Assembly: GCA_963806685.1 (NCBI GenBank)
Contig: CAWDZB010000021.1
Span: forward strand, 1 to 64,000
Direction of reading: 5' to 3'
DNA: 64,000 bases
From: DDH964 sp963806685
GTDB lineage: Bacteria > Desulfobacterota > Desulfuromonadia > Desulfuromonadales > DDH964
Of the stretch, positions 15,346 through 23,487 are shown in pieces; the stretch's first letter is position 1, and each line of letters opens with the position of its first letter. Position numbers and translations under genes: made by a program. The notes beneath the pieces are model-generated. The model was not told the DNA's origin. It saw nothing but the letters and a program-made list of their open reading frames with translations, and made no database searches.

Positions 15346-16671
15346 ATGAACGTCAAGATAGAAGAGATCAGCAGCGTCCGCAAAAAACTCTCCTTCGAGG
15401 TTCCTGCCGAGCATGTCGCTGCGGAGATCGACAAGGCCTATGGCAAGATTGCCAAGTCGGCCAAGATCCCCGGGTTTCGCCCCGGCAAGGTTCCCCGTGC
15501 CATTCTCGAGCGGCAGTACGCGCCGCAGATGGAGGAGCAGGTTCTCGGCCGGCTGATCAACGACTCCTACTTCAAGGCGCTGGTCGAACACCGGATCCTG
15601 GCGATCGCCGACCCGGAGATCGTCGACAGCAGCGTGATCGAGAAGGGGCAGCCGTTCCGCTATGAGGCCCACGTCGAGGTCAAGCCGGATTTCACCGCCA
15701 AGGACTACACTGGCCTCGAACTTAAGAAAGAGCAGTTCGAAGCCGATCCGGAAATGGTCGACAAGCGCCTCGAAGAGCTGCGCGCATCCCGGGCGGAGCT
15801 GGTGGCTTCTTCCCGGAAGCAGGCCCGCAGCGGCGATTTCGTGGTCATCGATTTCGAGGGTTTCGTGGATGGCGAAGCCTTCGAGGGCGGCAAGGCCGAA
15901 GGCCATCAGCTGGAACTCGGCTCGGGGAGCTTCATTCCCGGCTTCGAAGAGCAGCTCGAGCGGATGAAGCGGGAGGAGGAGAAGGAAATCAAAGTGACCT
16001 TCCCCAGTGATTACGGCAATCAGGAGCTGGCCGGGAAGGAGGCGACCTTCAAGGTGCGCCTGAACGAGATCAAGGAGAAGGAACTGCCCAAACTCGATGA
16101 TGAATTTGCCAAGGGGTTCGGCCTGGAATCCCTTGACGAACTGCGCTCTCAGCTCGAGGAGAGCTACCTCACCCAGGAGCGCAACCGCATCGACGGCGAC
16201 CTGCGCGAGCGGCTGATGGATGCGCTGCTCGCGGCCAATCCCATCGAGGTCCCCGATTCGATGGTTGCCAGCCAGCTCGACTACATGCTCGGCAACGTGC
16301 GGGCGCGGATGCAGTCCCAGGGGATGAGCCTGGAGATGCTCGGCATGACCGAGGAATCCTTCCAGGGCATGTACCGTGACACCGCCGTGAAACAGGTTCA
16401 GGGGAGCCTGATCCTGGAGGCGATCGGCCGCCAGGAGGAGCTGCGGGTTGAGGAGGGGGCGATCGATGATAAACTCCAGCAGATTGCCGCCATGTCCAAC
16501 GCACCCCTGGATGTCGTCAAGCGCCACTATGCCAACGAGGAGGCCCGCCGTGGCCTGCTGGCCCAGATGGCGGAGGAAAAGGTGCTCGAGTTCCTGCTGG
16601 ACAAGTCGAAAATCGAGGAAGTTCCCAAACAGGATCTGCCGGCCGCCCAGTCTGAAGCCGGCGAGGAGTGA
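15346..16671 (+). CDS. tig: Trigger factor, ribosome-bound chaperone and prolyl isomerase
   Basis: The 441-residue product has the expected domains. The N-terminal ribosome-binding domain (1-110) carries the signature GFRPGKVPRAILE at about 44-56. The FKBP-type PPIase domain (about 155-240) contains RSGDFVVIDFEGFVDGEAF, and the helical C-terminal substrate cradle runs from 250 to 430. It binds nascent chains at the tunnel exit. It is the first gene of the tig-clpP-clpX-lon block, with clpP starting 5 bp after its stop. A weak promoter, TTGACC near 15286 with a TATCCC-like -10, lies between tRNA-Leu and the gene. Confidence 0.97.
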   Translation: MNVKIEEISSVRKKLSFEVPAEHVAAEIDKAYGKIAKSAKIPGFRPGKVPRAILERQYAPQMEEQVLGRLINDSYFKALVEHRILAIADPEIVDSSVIEKGQPFRYEAHVEVKPDFTAKDYTGLELKKEQFEADPEMVDKRLEELRASRAELVASSRKQARSGDFVVIDFEGFVDGEAFEGGKAEGHQLELGSGSFIPGFEEQLERMKREEEKEIKVTFPSDYGNQELAGKEATFKVRLNEIKEKELPKLDDEFAKGFGLESLDELRSQLEESYLTQERNRIDGDLRERLMDALLAANPIEVPDSMVASQLDYMLGNVRARMQSQGMSLEMLGMTEESFQGMYRDTAVKQVQGSLILEAIGRQEELRVEEGAIDDKLQQIAAMSNAPLDVVKRHYANEEARRGLLAQMAEEKVLEFLLDKSKIEEVPKQDLPAAQSEAGEE

Positions 16672-16676
16672 CGTTT

Positions 16677-17261
16677 ATGACCCTGGTGCCGATGGTGGTT
16701 GAACAGACCGGGCGCGGCGAGCGTGCCTACGATATCTATTCGCGGCTGCTCAAGGACCGGATCATCTTCCTCGGCGGGGCGATCGAGGACCACATGGCCA
16801 ACCTGGTCATCGCCCAGCTGCTGTTCCTCGAATCGGAGGATCCGGAAAAGGATATCCACCTCTACATCAATTCCCCCGGCGGGGTGGTGACGGCCGGCAT
16901 GGCCATCTACGATACCATGCAGTACCTCAAGGCCCCGGTGTCGACCATCTGCGTCGGCCAGGCGGCGAGTATGGGGGCGGTGCTGCTGGCGGCGGGAAGG
17001 GCCGGCAAACGCTTTGCGCTGCCCCACGCGCGGATCATGATCCACCAGCCTCTCGGCGGGTTCCAGGGGCAGGCTACCGACATCAATATCCATGCCCAGG
17101 AAATCCTGCGCATGCGCGATACCCTGAACGGCATCCTCGCCCAACATACCGGGCAGAAGCTGGAGCGTATCGCGGCTGATACCGAGCGGGATTTCTTCAT
17201 GGGTAGCGAGGCCGCAAAAAAATATGGTATCGTCGATGATATAGTGGAGAGCAAGTCCTGA
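16677..17261 (+). CDS. clpP: ATP-dependent Clp protease proteolytic subunit
   Basis: This 194-residue serine peptidase forms the double heptamer served by ClpX. From ATG 16677 the catalytic triad is Ser98 in GQAASMGA, His123 in RIMIHQP and Asp172 after AADTER. Substrate-binding residues lie in INSPGG. An in-frame GTG at 16668 would overlap the tig stop, but the family start MTLVPMVVEQTGRGERAYDI favours the ATG. A conserved C-terminus with YGIVDDIVE is intact. clpX follows 25 bp later. Confidence 0.97.
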   Translation: MTLVPMVVEQTGRGERAYDIYSRLLKDRIIFLGGAIEDHMANLVIAQLLFLESEDPEKDIHLYINSPGGVVTAGMAIYDTMQYLKAPVSTICVGQAASMGAVLLAAGRAGKRFALPHARIMIHQPLGGFQGQATDINIHAQEILRMRDTLNGILAQHTGQKLERIAADTERDFFMGSEAAKKYGIVDDIVESKS

Positions 17262-17286
17262 CTCATCCCTGAATGGAGGCAGTTTC

Positions 17287-18537
17287 GTGAGCCCGAATAA
17301 CGAGCATTCCGGACAGTTGACCTGCTCGTTCTGTGGCAAAGCCCAGGACGAGGTCAAGAAGTTGATCGCTGGACCCGCAGTCTATATCTGCGACGAGTGC
17401 ATCGAGCTGTGCAAGGATATCATCGCCGAGGAAGCCAAACTTGAAGAAGCGGTCGGTGACAGCAGCGGCAGCCTGCCGAAGCCGATGGAGATCAAGGAAG
17501 TTCTGGACGAATACGTCATCGGCCAGGAGCGGGCCAAGAAAGTCCTGGCGGTAGCCGTCTACAATCACTACAAACGGGTGGAAAATGCCGGCCGAACCGG
17601 CGACGTCGAGGTCCAGAAAAGCAATATCCTGCTGCTCGGGCCCACCGGCAGCGGCAAGACCCTGCTCGCGCAGACCCTGGCCAGACTGCTGAACGTCCCC
17701 TTCGCGATTGCCGACGCCACCAACCTGACCGAGGCCGGCTATGTCGGCGAGGATGTCGAAAATATCATCCTCAACCTGCTGCAGGCGGCCGACTATGACC
17801 TGGAAAAGGCCCAGAAGGGGATCATCTATATCGACGAAGTCGACAAGATCGCCCGCAAGTCCGACTCGCCGTCGATTACCCGCGACGTTTCCGGGGAAGG
17901 GGTGCAGCAGGCGCTGTTGAAGATCATCGAAGGGACCATGGCCAGCGTTCCGCCCAAGGGGGGGCGCAAGCACCCGCAACAGGAATTTCTCAAGGTCGAT
18001 ACCACCAACATCCTGTTTATCTGCGGCGGCGCCTTCTCCGGGCTCGATACGATCATTTCCCAGCGCAGCGGTGCCAAGGGAATGGGCTTCGGGGCTGAAA
18101 TCATCAAAAAGAGCGAACAGAAGCTTGGGGAAGTCCTCGCCCAGGCCCAGCCTTCGGACCTCCTCAAGTATGGCCTGATCCCTGAGTTCATCGGACGCTT
18201 GCCGGTGGTGGCGACCCTCAATGAACTGGACGAGGAATCGCTGATCCAGATCCTCAAGGAGCCGAAGAACGCCCTGATCAAGCAGTACCAGAAGCTGTTT
18301 GAACTGGAAAAGGTGGCCCTTCGTTTCACTGACGGAGCGCTGGTCGCCATTGCCAGGGAAGCCCTCAAGCGCAAGACTGGCGCCCGCGGCTTGCGCTCGA
18401 TTCTCGAGAATTCCATGCTCGAAGTCATGTATGACATCCCGTCCCAGGATCGGGTTAAAGAGGTGGTGATCAGCGAAGAGACGATCGTTGGCAGCGCCCG
18501 ACCGATCGTACTTTACGAGTGTGCCGAGTCGGCGTAA
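17287..18537 (+). CDS. clpX: Clp protease ATP-binding unfoldase ClpX
   Basis: This 416-residue AAA+ unfoldase has an N-terminal zinc-binding domain with cysteines at about 13, 16, 35 and 38 (CSFCGKAQ and CDECIELC). Walker A is GPTGSGKT, the pore loop sits in AGYVGEDVEN, and Walker B is IIYIDEVDKI. The ClpP-docking loop with the IGF-type tripeptide is expected in the insert after GMGFGAEI. The start is GTG 17287 behind GGAGG (17274-17278). Confidence 0.97.
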   Translation: MSPNNEHSGQLTCSFCGKAQDEVKKLIAGPAVYICDECIELCKDIIAEEAKLEEAVGDSSGSLPKPMEIKEVLDEYVIGQERAKKVLAVAVYNHYKRVENAGRTGDVEVQKSNILLLGPTGSGKTLLAQTLARLLNVPFAIADATNLTEAGYVGEDVENIILNLLQAADYDLEKAQKGIIYIDEVDKIARKSDSPSITRDVSGEGVQQALLKIIEGTMASVPPKGGRKHPQQEFLKVDTTNILFICGGAFSGLDTIISQRSGAKGMGFGAEIIKKSEQKLGEVLAQAQPSDLLKYGLIPEFIGRLPVVATLNELDEESLIQILKEPKNALIKQYQKLFELEKVALRFTDGALVAIAREALKRKTGARGLRSILENSMLEVMYDIPSQDRVKEVVISEETIVGSARPIVLYECAESA

Positions 18538-18576
18538 ACTTCCTGAACTGCGACGCCGGAGAAAGGCCATTCAGTC

Positions 18577-20994
18577 ATGACCGATAAAAAAGACCCCGCC
18601 CTGCAGGATGCGGCCGATTCGGGTCTATTGCCGCTCCTTCCCTTGCGCGACATCGTTATTTTCCCGCACATGGTCACCCCGCTCTTCGTCGGTCGTGCCC
18701 GTTCCATCCAGGCCCTGGAGTGGGCGATGGAGCGGGAACGGGAAATTTTTCTCGCCACCCAGAAGGATCCCCGCACCGACGAACCGGAACTCGACGACAT
18801 CTATCATTTCGGCAGCGTCGGCCAGATCATCCAGCTGCTCAAGCTTCCCGACGGGACCGTCAAGGTTCTCATCGAGGGGAAGCAGCGGGCAAGGATCACC
18901 GAGGTCGACAGCCGGGAAGATTGCACCTTCGTGGTCGCGGAGCGGCTGCAGGATCTTCCGGTTGATTCACCGGAGATCGAGGCGCTTTTGCGCAGCGTAC
19001 GGGACATCTTCGAAAGCTACATCAATCTGAGCAAGAAGGTTCCCCCCGAGATGGTCGCCTCGATTGCCGGCATCACCGACCCCGGTCGACTGGCCGACAC
19101 GGTGATTGCCCAGGTGGGTGTGCGCATCGCCGAGAAGCAGGAACTGCTCGAGCTGATCAACCCCCAGGAGCGCTTGGAGCAGCTGCTGTCTTTGCTGGAA
19201 CGGGAAGCGGAGATTCTTCAGATCGAGAAGAAGATTCGCAACCGCGTCAAAAACCAGATGGAGCGCAGCCAGAAGGAATACTATCTCAACGAGCAGATGC
19301 GGGCGATCCAGAAGGAGCTCGGCGACAAGGACGAGTTCAAGCAGGAATTGCGCGAGCTCGAAGAGAAAATCGGCAAGAAGCGCATGTCCCGGGAAGCCAC
19401 CGAAAAGGCCAACAGCGAACTGCGCAAGCTGAAGATGATGTCGCCGATGTCCGCCGAAGCGACCGTGGTGCGCAACTATCTTGATTGGCTCCTCTCCCTG
19501 CCGTGGCGGAAGGCGAGCCGCGACCGCCTCGACCTGGCCAATGCGGAAAAGGTCCTCGAGGAGGATCATTACGGTCTGGAGCGGGTCAAGGAGCGGATCG
19601 TCGAATATCTGGCGGTTCAGGCCCTGGTCAAGAAAATCAAGGGGCCGATCCTCTGCCTGGTCGGACCGCCCGGCGTCGGCAAGACTTCACTGGGTCGCTC
19701 GGTGGCCCGGGCGCTGGGAAGGAAGTTTGTAAGAATCTCCCTTGGCGGGGTTCGCGACGAGGCGGAGATCCGGGGCCACCGCCGCACCTATATCGGCGCC
19801 ATGCCAGGCAAGATCATCCAGAGCCTGCGCAAGGCGGGGGTGAAAAACCCGGTCTTCCTGCTCGACGAAATCGACAAGATGAGTACCGATTTTCGGGGGG
19901 ACCCTTCTTCGGCTCTTCTGGAGGTTCTCGACCCGGAACAGAACTGTACCTTTGGCGACCACTTCCTCGACATCGAATATGACCTGTCGAGCGTGCTCTT
20001 TATCGCCACGGCCAATACCCTGTTTTCGATCCCCCGGCCCCTGCAGGACCGGATGGAGATAATCCGCATTGAGGGCTATACCGAGGAAGAGAAGCTGAAT
20101 ATCGCCCGGCGTTATCTGGTGCCCAAACAGCTCGAGGCCCACGGCCTGGCTTCCGACCAGGTCCAGTTTGCCGAAACGGCGCTCTATGAAATCGTCCGCC
20201 GCTACACTCGGGAGGCCGGGGTGCGCAACCTGGAGCGCGAACTTGCCAACATCTGTCGCAAGGTTGCCCGGGAACTGGTCAAGTCCGAAGACAAACAGCG
20301 CCGGTTCAGCGTTGGCGCCGCCCAGGTCAAGAAATACCTCGGTGTGCCACGCTACAGCTATGGCGTCCGCGAGGAGGAAAACCGGGTCGGCATGGCGACC
20401 GGTCTGGCTTGGACGGAGGTCGGCGGCGAGTTGCTGACCATTGAAACGGCCATTCTTCCGGGACAGGGCAAGCTGACCATCACCGGCAAACTGGGCGAGG
20501 TGATGCGCGAGTCGGCCCAGGCGGCCCTGAGCTATGTCCGCTCCCGCTGGACCGAACTTGGCCTGGAAAGGGATTTCTACCAGAAACTGGATATCCATAT
20601 CCATGTCCCGGAGGGTGCCATCCCGAAGGATGGGCCTTCCGCTGGGATTACCATGGCTACGGCCCTGGCTTCTGCGTTGACGGGGCGCAGCGTCGACCGT
20701 GATCTGGCGATGACCGGAGAAATTACCCTGCGCGGCCGGGTCCTGCCAATTGGTGGCCTGAAAGAGAAATTGCTGGCCGCAAAGCGAGCGGGAATTACCC
20801 GGGTATTGATTCCCAAGGAAAACGAGAAAAACCTCGAAGAAGTGCCGGCACAGATTCTTAAGGCCTTGACCGTCAGCCCGGTCGGGCACATGGACGAGGT
20901 GCTGGAAAATGCCCTGTTGGTCGACAGGCCCCTGGTGACACCTCCTGCCCCCGACGACTATCGTCCGGAGGCCGAAGAACCGCTTCACCATTAG
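18577..20994 (+). CDS. lon: ATP-dependent Lon protease
   Basis: This 805-residue homohexameric protease degrades misfolded and regulatory proteins in the cytoplasm. Its LON N-terminal domain covers about 15-210 (LPLLPLRDIVIFPHMVTPLFVGR). The AAA+ domain has Walker A GPPGVGKTS and Walker B VFLLDEIDK. The protease domain has the catalytic serine in PKDGPSAGIT and the catalytic lysine in GLKEKLLAAKRAG. The start is ATG 18577 with GGAGAAAGG upstream. It is the last protease gene of the tig block. The HU gene downstream has its own promoter. Confidence 0.97.
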   Translation: MTDKKDPALQDAADSGLLPLLPLRDIVIFPHMVTPLFVGRARSIQALEWAMEREREIFLATQKDPRTDEPELDDIYHFGSVGQIIQLLKLPDGTVKVLIEGKQRARITEVDSREDCTFVVAERLQDLPVDSPEIEALLRSVRDIFESYINLSKKVPPEMVASIAGITDPGRLADTVIAQVGVRIAEKQELLELINPQERLEQLLSLLEREAEILQIEKKIRNRVKNQMERSQKEYYLNEQMRAIQKELGDKDEFKQELRELEEKIGKKRMSREATEKANSELRKLKMMSPMSAEATVVRNYLDWLLSLPWRKASRDRLDLANAEKVLEEDHYGLERVKERIVEYLAVQALVKKIKGPILCLVGPPGVGKTSLGRSVARALGRKFVRISLGGVRDEAEIRGHRRTYIGAMPGKIIQSLRKAGVKNPVFLLDEIDKMSTDFRGDPSSALLEVLDPEQNCTFGDHFLDIEYDLSSVLFIATANTLFSIPRPLQDRMEIIRIEGYTEEEKLNIARRYLVPKQLEAHGLASDQVQFAETALYEIVRRYTREAGVRNLERELANICRKVARELVKSEDKQRRFSVGAAQVKKYLGVPRYSYGVREEENRVGMATGLAWTEVGGELLTIETAILPGQGKLTITGKLGEVMRESAQAALSYVRSRWTELGLERDFYQKLDIHIHVPEGAIPKDGPSAGITMATALASALTGRSVDRDLAMTGEITLRGRVLPIGGLKEKLLAAKRAGITRVLIPKENEKNLEEVPAQILKALTVSPVGHMDEVLENALLVDRPLVTPPAPDDYRPEAEEPLHH

Positions 20995-21014
20995 GCTTGC
21001 GCGGAAATATTCTC

Positions 21015-21044
21015 TTGACACTGTTTTTGGAACTCTGATATAAG
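21015..21044 (+). promoter_or_regulatory. Sigma70 promoter of the HU gene
   Basis: Consensus TTGACA (21015-21020) and TATAAG (21039-21044) are 18 bases apart. They lie between the lon stop and the HU start, leaving a leader of about 45 bases. Confidence 0.75.
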
Positions 21045-21095
21045 TATCGCGATTTCGGCAGGGCTTTAATAATCCCTAATACGTGGAGGTATGTT

Positions 21096-21368
21096 GTGAC
21101 GAAAGCTGATCTTGTTAATGCGATGGCGGAGAAAGCTGGTCTGAGCAAAACCGATGCCGAGAAAGCCCTCAAGGCATTTGCCGATGCCGTGACGGATGCG
21201 CTCAAGGCCGGCGAGAAGGTTGCTCTGGTCGGATTTGGCACCTTCAGTGTTAGTGCCCGCGCTGCCCGGACCGGCAAAAATCCCCAGACCGGCGCAAAAA
21301 TCAACATTCCTGCTGCCAAGACTCCCAAGTTCAAGGCTGGCAAGGCCCTCAAGGATTCGGTCAACTAA
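21096..21368 (+). CDS. HU-family nucleoid DNA-binding protein
   Basis: The 90-residue product starts at GTG 21096 behind GTGGAGG (21083-21089). It has the family start KADLVNAMAEKAGLSK, the helix-turn segment ALVGFGTFSV and the DNA-wrapping arm with RTGKNPQTGAKINIPAAK, whose proline kinks DNA. It binds as a dimer and compacts the chromosome. The position directly after lon matches hupB in many proteobacteria. Its strong separate promoter suggests high expression. Confidence 0.95.
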   Translation: MTKADLVNAMAEKAGLSKTDAEKALKAFADAVTDALKAGEKVALVGFGTFSVSARAARTGKNPQTGAKINIPAAKTPKFKAGKALKDSVN

Positions 21369-21413
21369 GTAGATTTGCTCCGCTGCTCTGCCAACAGCGG
21401 ATGCGCCATAGGG

Positions 21414-21476
21414 AAATAGGAAACGGAAATAGCCGCCCCCCGCTCCCTCGCAACGACTATTTTCTGTTTCCTATTT
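21414..21476. repeat. Imperfect inverted repeat between HU and tRNA-Asp
   Basis: AAATAGGAAACGGAAATAG (21414-21432) and CTATTTTCTGTTTCCTATTT (21457-21476) form a long hairpin with two mismatches around a C-rich loop. It may end the HU transcript. The arms are built from TTTCC-type units like those of small repeats. Confidence 0.5.
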
Positions 21477-21490
21477 TCTGTCTCAGGAAT

Positions 21491-21567
21491 GGGGCTGTAG
21501 TAGAGTCGGTTACAACGCCGGCCTGTCACGCCGGAGGTCGCGGGTTCGAGTCCCGTCAGCCCCGCCA
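21491..21567 (+). tRNA. tRNA-Asp (GTC), copy 1
   Basis: Acceptor GGGGCTG/CAGCCCC, anticodon loop CTGTCAC (GTC), T-arm GCGGG-TTCGAGT-CCCGT and an encoded CCA are present. The D-stem GTAG/CAAC carries one A-A mismatch. It is identical to the copy at 21698-21774. Confidence 0.95.
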
Positions 21568-21594
21568 TTCCCAATCATGGCCATAAGAAAGCTG

Positions 21595-21670
21595 GGGCGA
21601 ATAGCTCAGTTGGGAGAGCATCGGCCTTACAAGCCGAGGGTCACAGGTTCGAACCCTGTTTCGCCCACCA
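21595..21670 (+). tRNA. tRNA-Val (TAC)
   Basis: Acceptor GGGCGAA/TTCGCCC, anticodon loop CTTACAA with TAC, T-arm ACAGG-TTCGAAC-CCTGT and an encoded CCA give 76 bases. It is flanked by the two identical tRNA-Asp genes. Confidence 0.96.
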
Positions 21671-21697
21671 TGATAAACCCTGCAGATCGGAAAATCA

Positions 21698-21774
21698 GGG
21701 GCTGTAGTAGAGTCGGTTACAACGCCGGCCTGTCACGCCGGAGGTCGCGGGTTCGAGTCCCGTCAGCCCCGCCA
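21698..21774 (+). tRNA. tRNA-Asp (GTC), copy 2
   Basis: It is identical over its full 77 bases to the copy at 21491-21567, including the D-stem mismatch. This points to a recent local duplication or to gene conversion between the copies. Confidence 0.95.
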
Positions 21775-21787
21775 TTTCATGGCAAAG

Positions 21788-21825
21788 AGGAGGTGAACGC
21801 ACATAAGGTTCGCCTCCTTTTTTTT
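21788..21825 (+). terminator. Rho-independent terminator of the Asp-Val-Asp tRNA unit
   Basis: AGGAGGTGAAC (21788-21798) pairs with GTTCGCCTCCT (21808-21818) with one G-U pair, then a run of T residues extends to 21825. Confidence 0.92.
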
Positions 21826-22262
21826 GTGGGACGGTTTTCCCGGGAGGGGTTTCTTTTCCCAGAGAGAATACAATCTGACCTCCTGAAGGGAGGTCGGTCT
21901 GCCTTGGCCTAGCCAGAGAAATTGATCTGCGCGGTCCGTCGGGTCGTCACCTATCGGCTCACCGCAAGGTTTATAAATCGAAATTATTGGCCGTACCTGG
22001 AATATCCTGGACCGGCCGGCGGCGCCTGAAAGTTGGCTTCGTATATGGTATAAGCAGTTTTAAGAGTAGCGGAGTTTTGAAGTCAAAATTCCGCGTCCGC
22101 AGTCCTTTCCGTTGAAACCCGGGATAACAGGCAAGGTTGCGGTTGGTACCTTCTCGCTTTCCCTGATTGCTTCGGTAAAGGAGTGGGTTGTAACAGCTGA
22201 ATTCAGCAGCGAGGCTGGTTTAAGTTCGAATTCCCGGTGAATTATGATATCGTTTCGTACCT
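21826..22262. other. Non-coding region upstream of the secretion cluster
   Basis: No gene is seen in these 437 bases. A possible promoter is TATAAG at about 22048-22053 with a weak CTGAAA box 17 bases upstream. That would give a leader of about 200 bases before gspF, room for regulation, but no known riboswitch signature is visible. Confidence 0.35.
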
Positions 22263-23471
22263 ATGCCTACCTACCTCTGTAAGCTCGGTACCGTTGATGG
22301 CCGGGTGCTTGAGAAAGAGTTCGAAGCCAGCAATCCGGCTTTGCTCAGGGACAATTTGGAGTCCCAGGGGTTCTTTGTTTTCCGCATCCGGAAGCTGGCA
22401 TTTCGTTCACTCGTGCCTTCCCGGCTGTTCCGGCGCCAGCTCAACAGCCGACGGTTCCTGTCATTCAATCAGGAACTGCTGGTCTTGTTGCGCTCGGGAT
22501 TGCCGGTCCTGCAGGTTCTCGACGTGCTCATCGAGCGTATGGAAGCCGGGTTCATGCTCGATCTCTTCCGGGAAATTCGGGAGGAGATCAAGGCCGGTAG
22601 TTCCCTTTCGGAAGCTTTCGGCAAATTCCCGAAGGTTTTCCCACCCCTGTATATTGCCTCCTTCAAGGCTGGCGAGCGGACCGGCGACCTGGTTCTGACG
22701 CTGGGGCGATTTATTGCTTATCAAAAGCGGGTCGAGGCGCTCAAGGCCAAGGTGCGCAGCGCGGCTTTCTATCCGTTTCTGTTGACGCTGGCGGTGGTGG
22801 CGGTGCTGTCATTTCTGATATTCTACGTCATCCCCACCTTTACCCAAATATATGCCGATGCCCAGGTTCAACTGCCCCTGGCCACCCGGATATTGATCGG
22901 CATCTCGAAGGACGCGGCCAGTGCTCTGCCGGTAGTGGTGCCGGTACTGATTCTCGGCACCCTGTTGGGGCGCGGATTTCTGCGTAGCGAGCGCGGTATC
23001 CTGTTCCTCGATCGAACCAAACTCGTGTTGCCATTTTTCGGTCAGCTCTTCGCCAATTATGCCCTGTCCGCATTCTGTCGAACCCTGGGGACCACGCTTT
23101 CCAGCGGTCTTCCCATGGTGCCGGCCCTTCGCATGTCCAGCGGCACCCTCAATAATCGTGTCCTGGAGCGGGGGCTCGGCTCGGTGATTCAACGGGTGGA
23201 GGAAGGGGCATCCCTTTCGGGCGCCCTGGAACCGAGCCGCATTTTTCCCCTCATCGCCTTGCGCATGGTCGGCATTGGCGAGAGCAGCGGGGCGCTGGCC
23301 GACATGCTGACCGACGTGGCCGACTATTACGAGGGAGAGGTCGAGAAACGGCTCGATCGTTTGACGACGATGATCGAACCTTTGATGATGCTCGGGATGG
23401 GACTGCTGGTTGGCGGGGTGGTTATCGCCATGTATCTGCCGATCTTCCAGATGGGCGCCACCATTCATTGA
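22263..23471 (+). CDS. gspF: Type II secretion inner-membrane platform protein GspF (PilC-like)
   Basis: The 402-residue product has two T2SF domains (about 65-190 and 270-395), each with the long hydrophobic helices that anchor the platform. Sequences such as YIASFKAGERTGDL and MVGIGESSGALADML are the conserved E-rich loops of the two repeats. The last helix is LMMLGMGLLVGGVVIAMYLPIF. It works with the GspE ATPase to assemble the pseudopilus. The ATG at 22263 is the first after a stop, but no clear Shine-Dalgarno sequence precedes it. It leads a long run of 14 or more same-strand genes. Confidence 0.93.
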   Translation: MPTYLCKLGTVDGRVLEKEFEASNPALLRDNLESQGFFVFRIRKLAFRSLVPSRLFRRQLNSRRFLSFNQELLVLLRSGLPVLQVLDVLIERMEAGFMLDLFREIREEIKAGSSLSEAFGKFPKVFPPLYIASFKAGERTGDLVLTLGRFIAYQKRVEALKAKVRSAAFYPFLLTLAVVAVLSFLIFYVIPTFTQIYADAQVQLPLATRILIGISKDAASALPVVVPVLILGTLLGRGFLRSERGILFLDRTKLVLPFFGQLFANYALSAFCRTLGTTLSSGLPMVPALRMSSGTLNNRVLERGLGSVIQRVEEGASLSGALEPSRIFPLIALRMVGIGESSGALADMLTDVADYYEGEVEKRLDRLTTMIEPLMMLGMGLLVGGVVIAMYLPIFQMGATIH

Positions 23472-23487
23472 ATCCTGTAGGGTGGTA

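Noticed and set aside
13855..22025. Shared string GGACCGGCCGGCGGC at about 13859 and 22011 as a repeat element
   Set aside because: Fifteen GC-rich bases in a GC-rich genome with no further similarity around them is likely chance.
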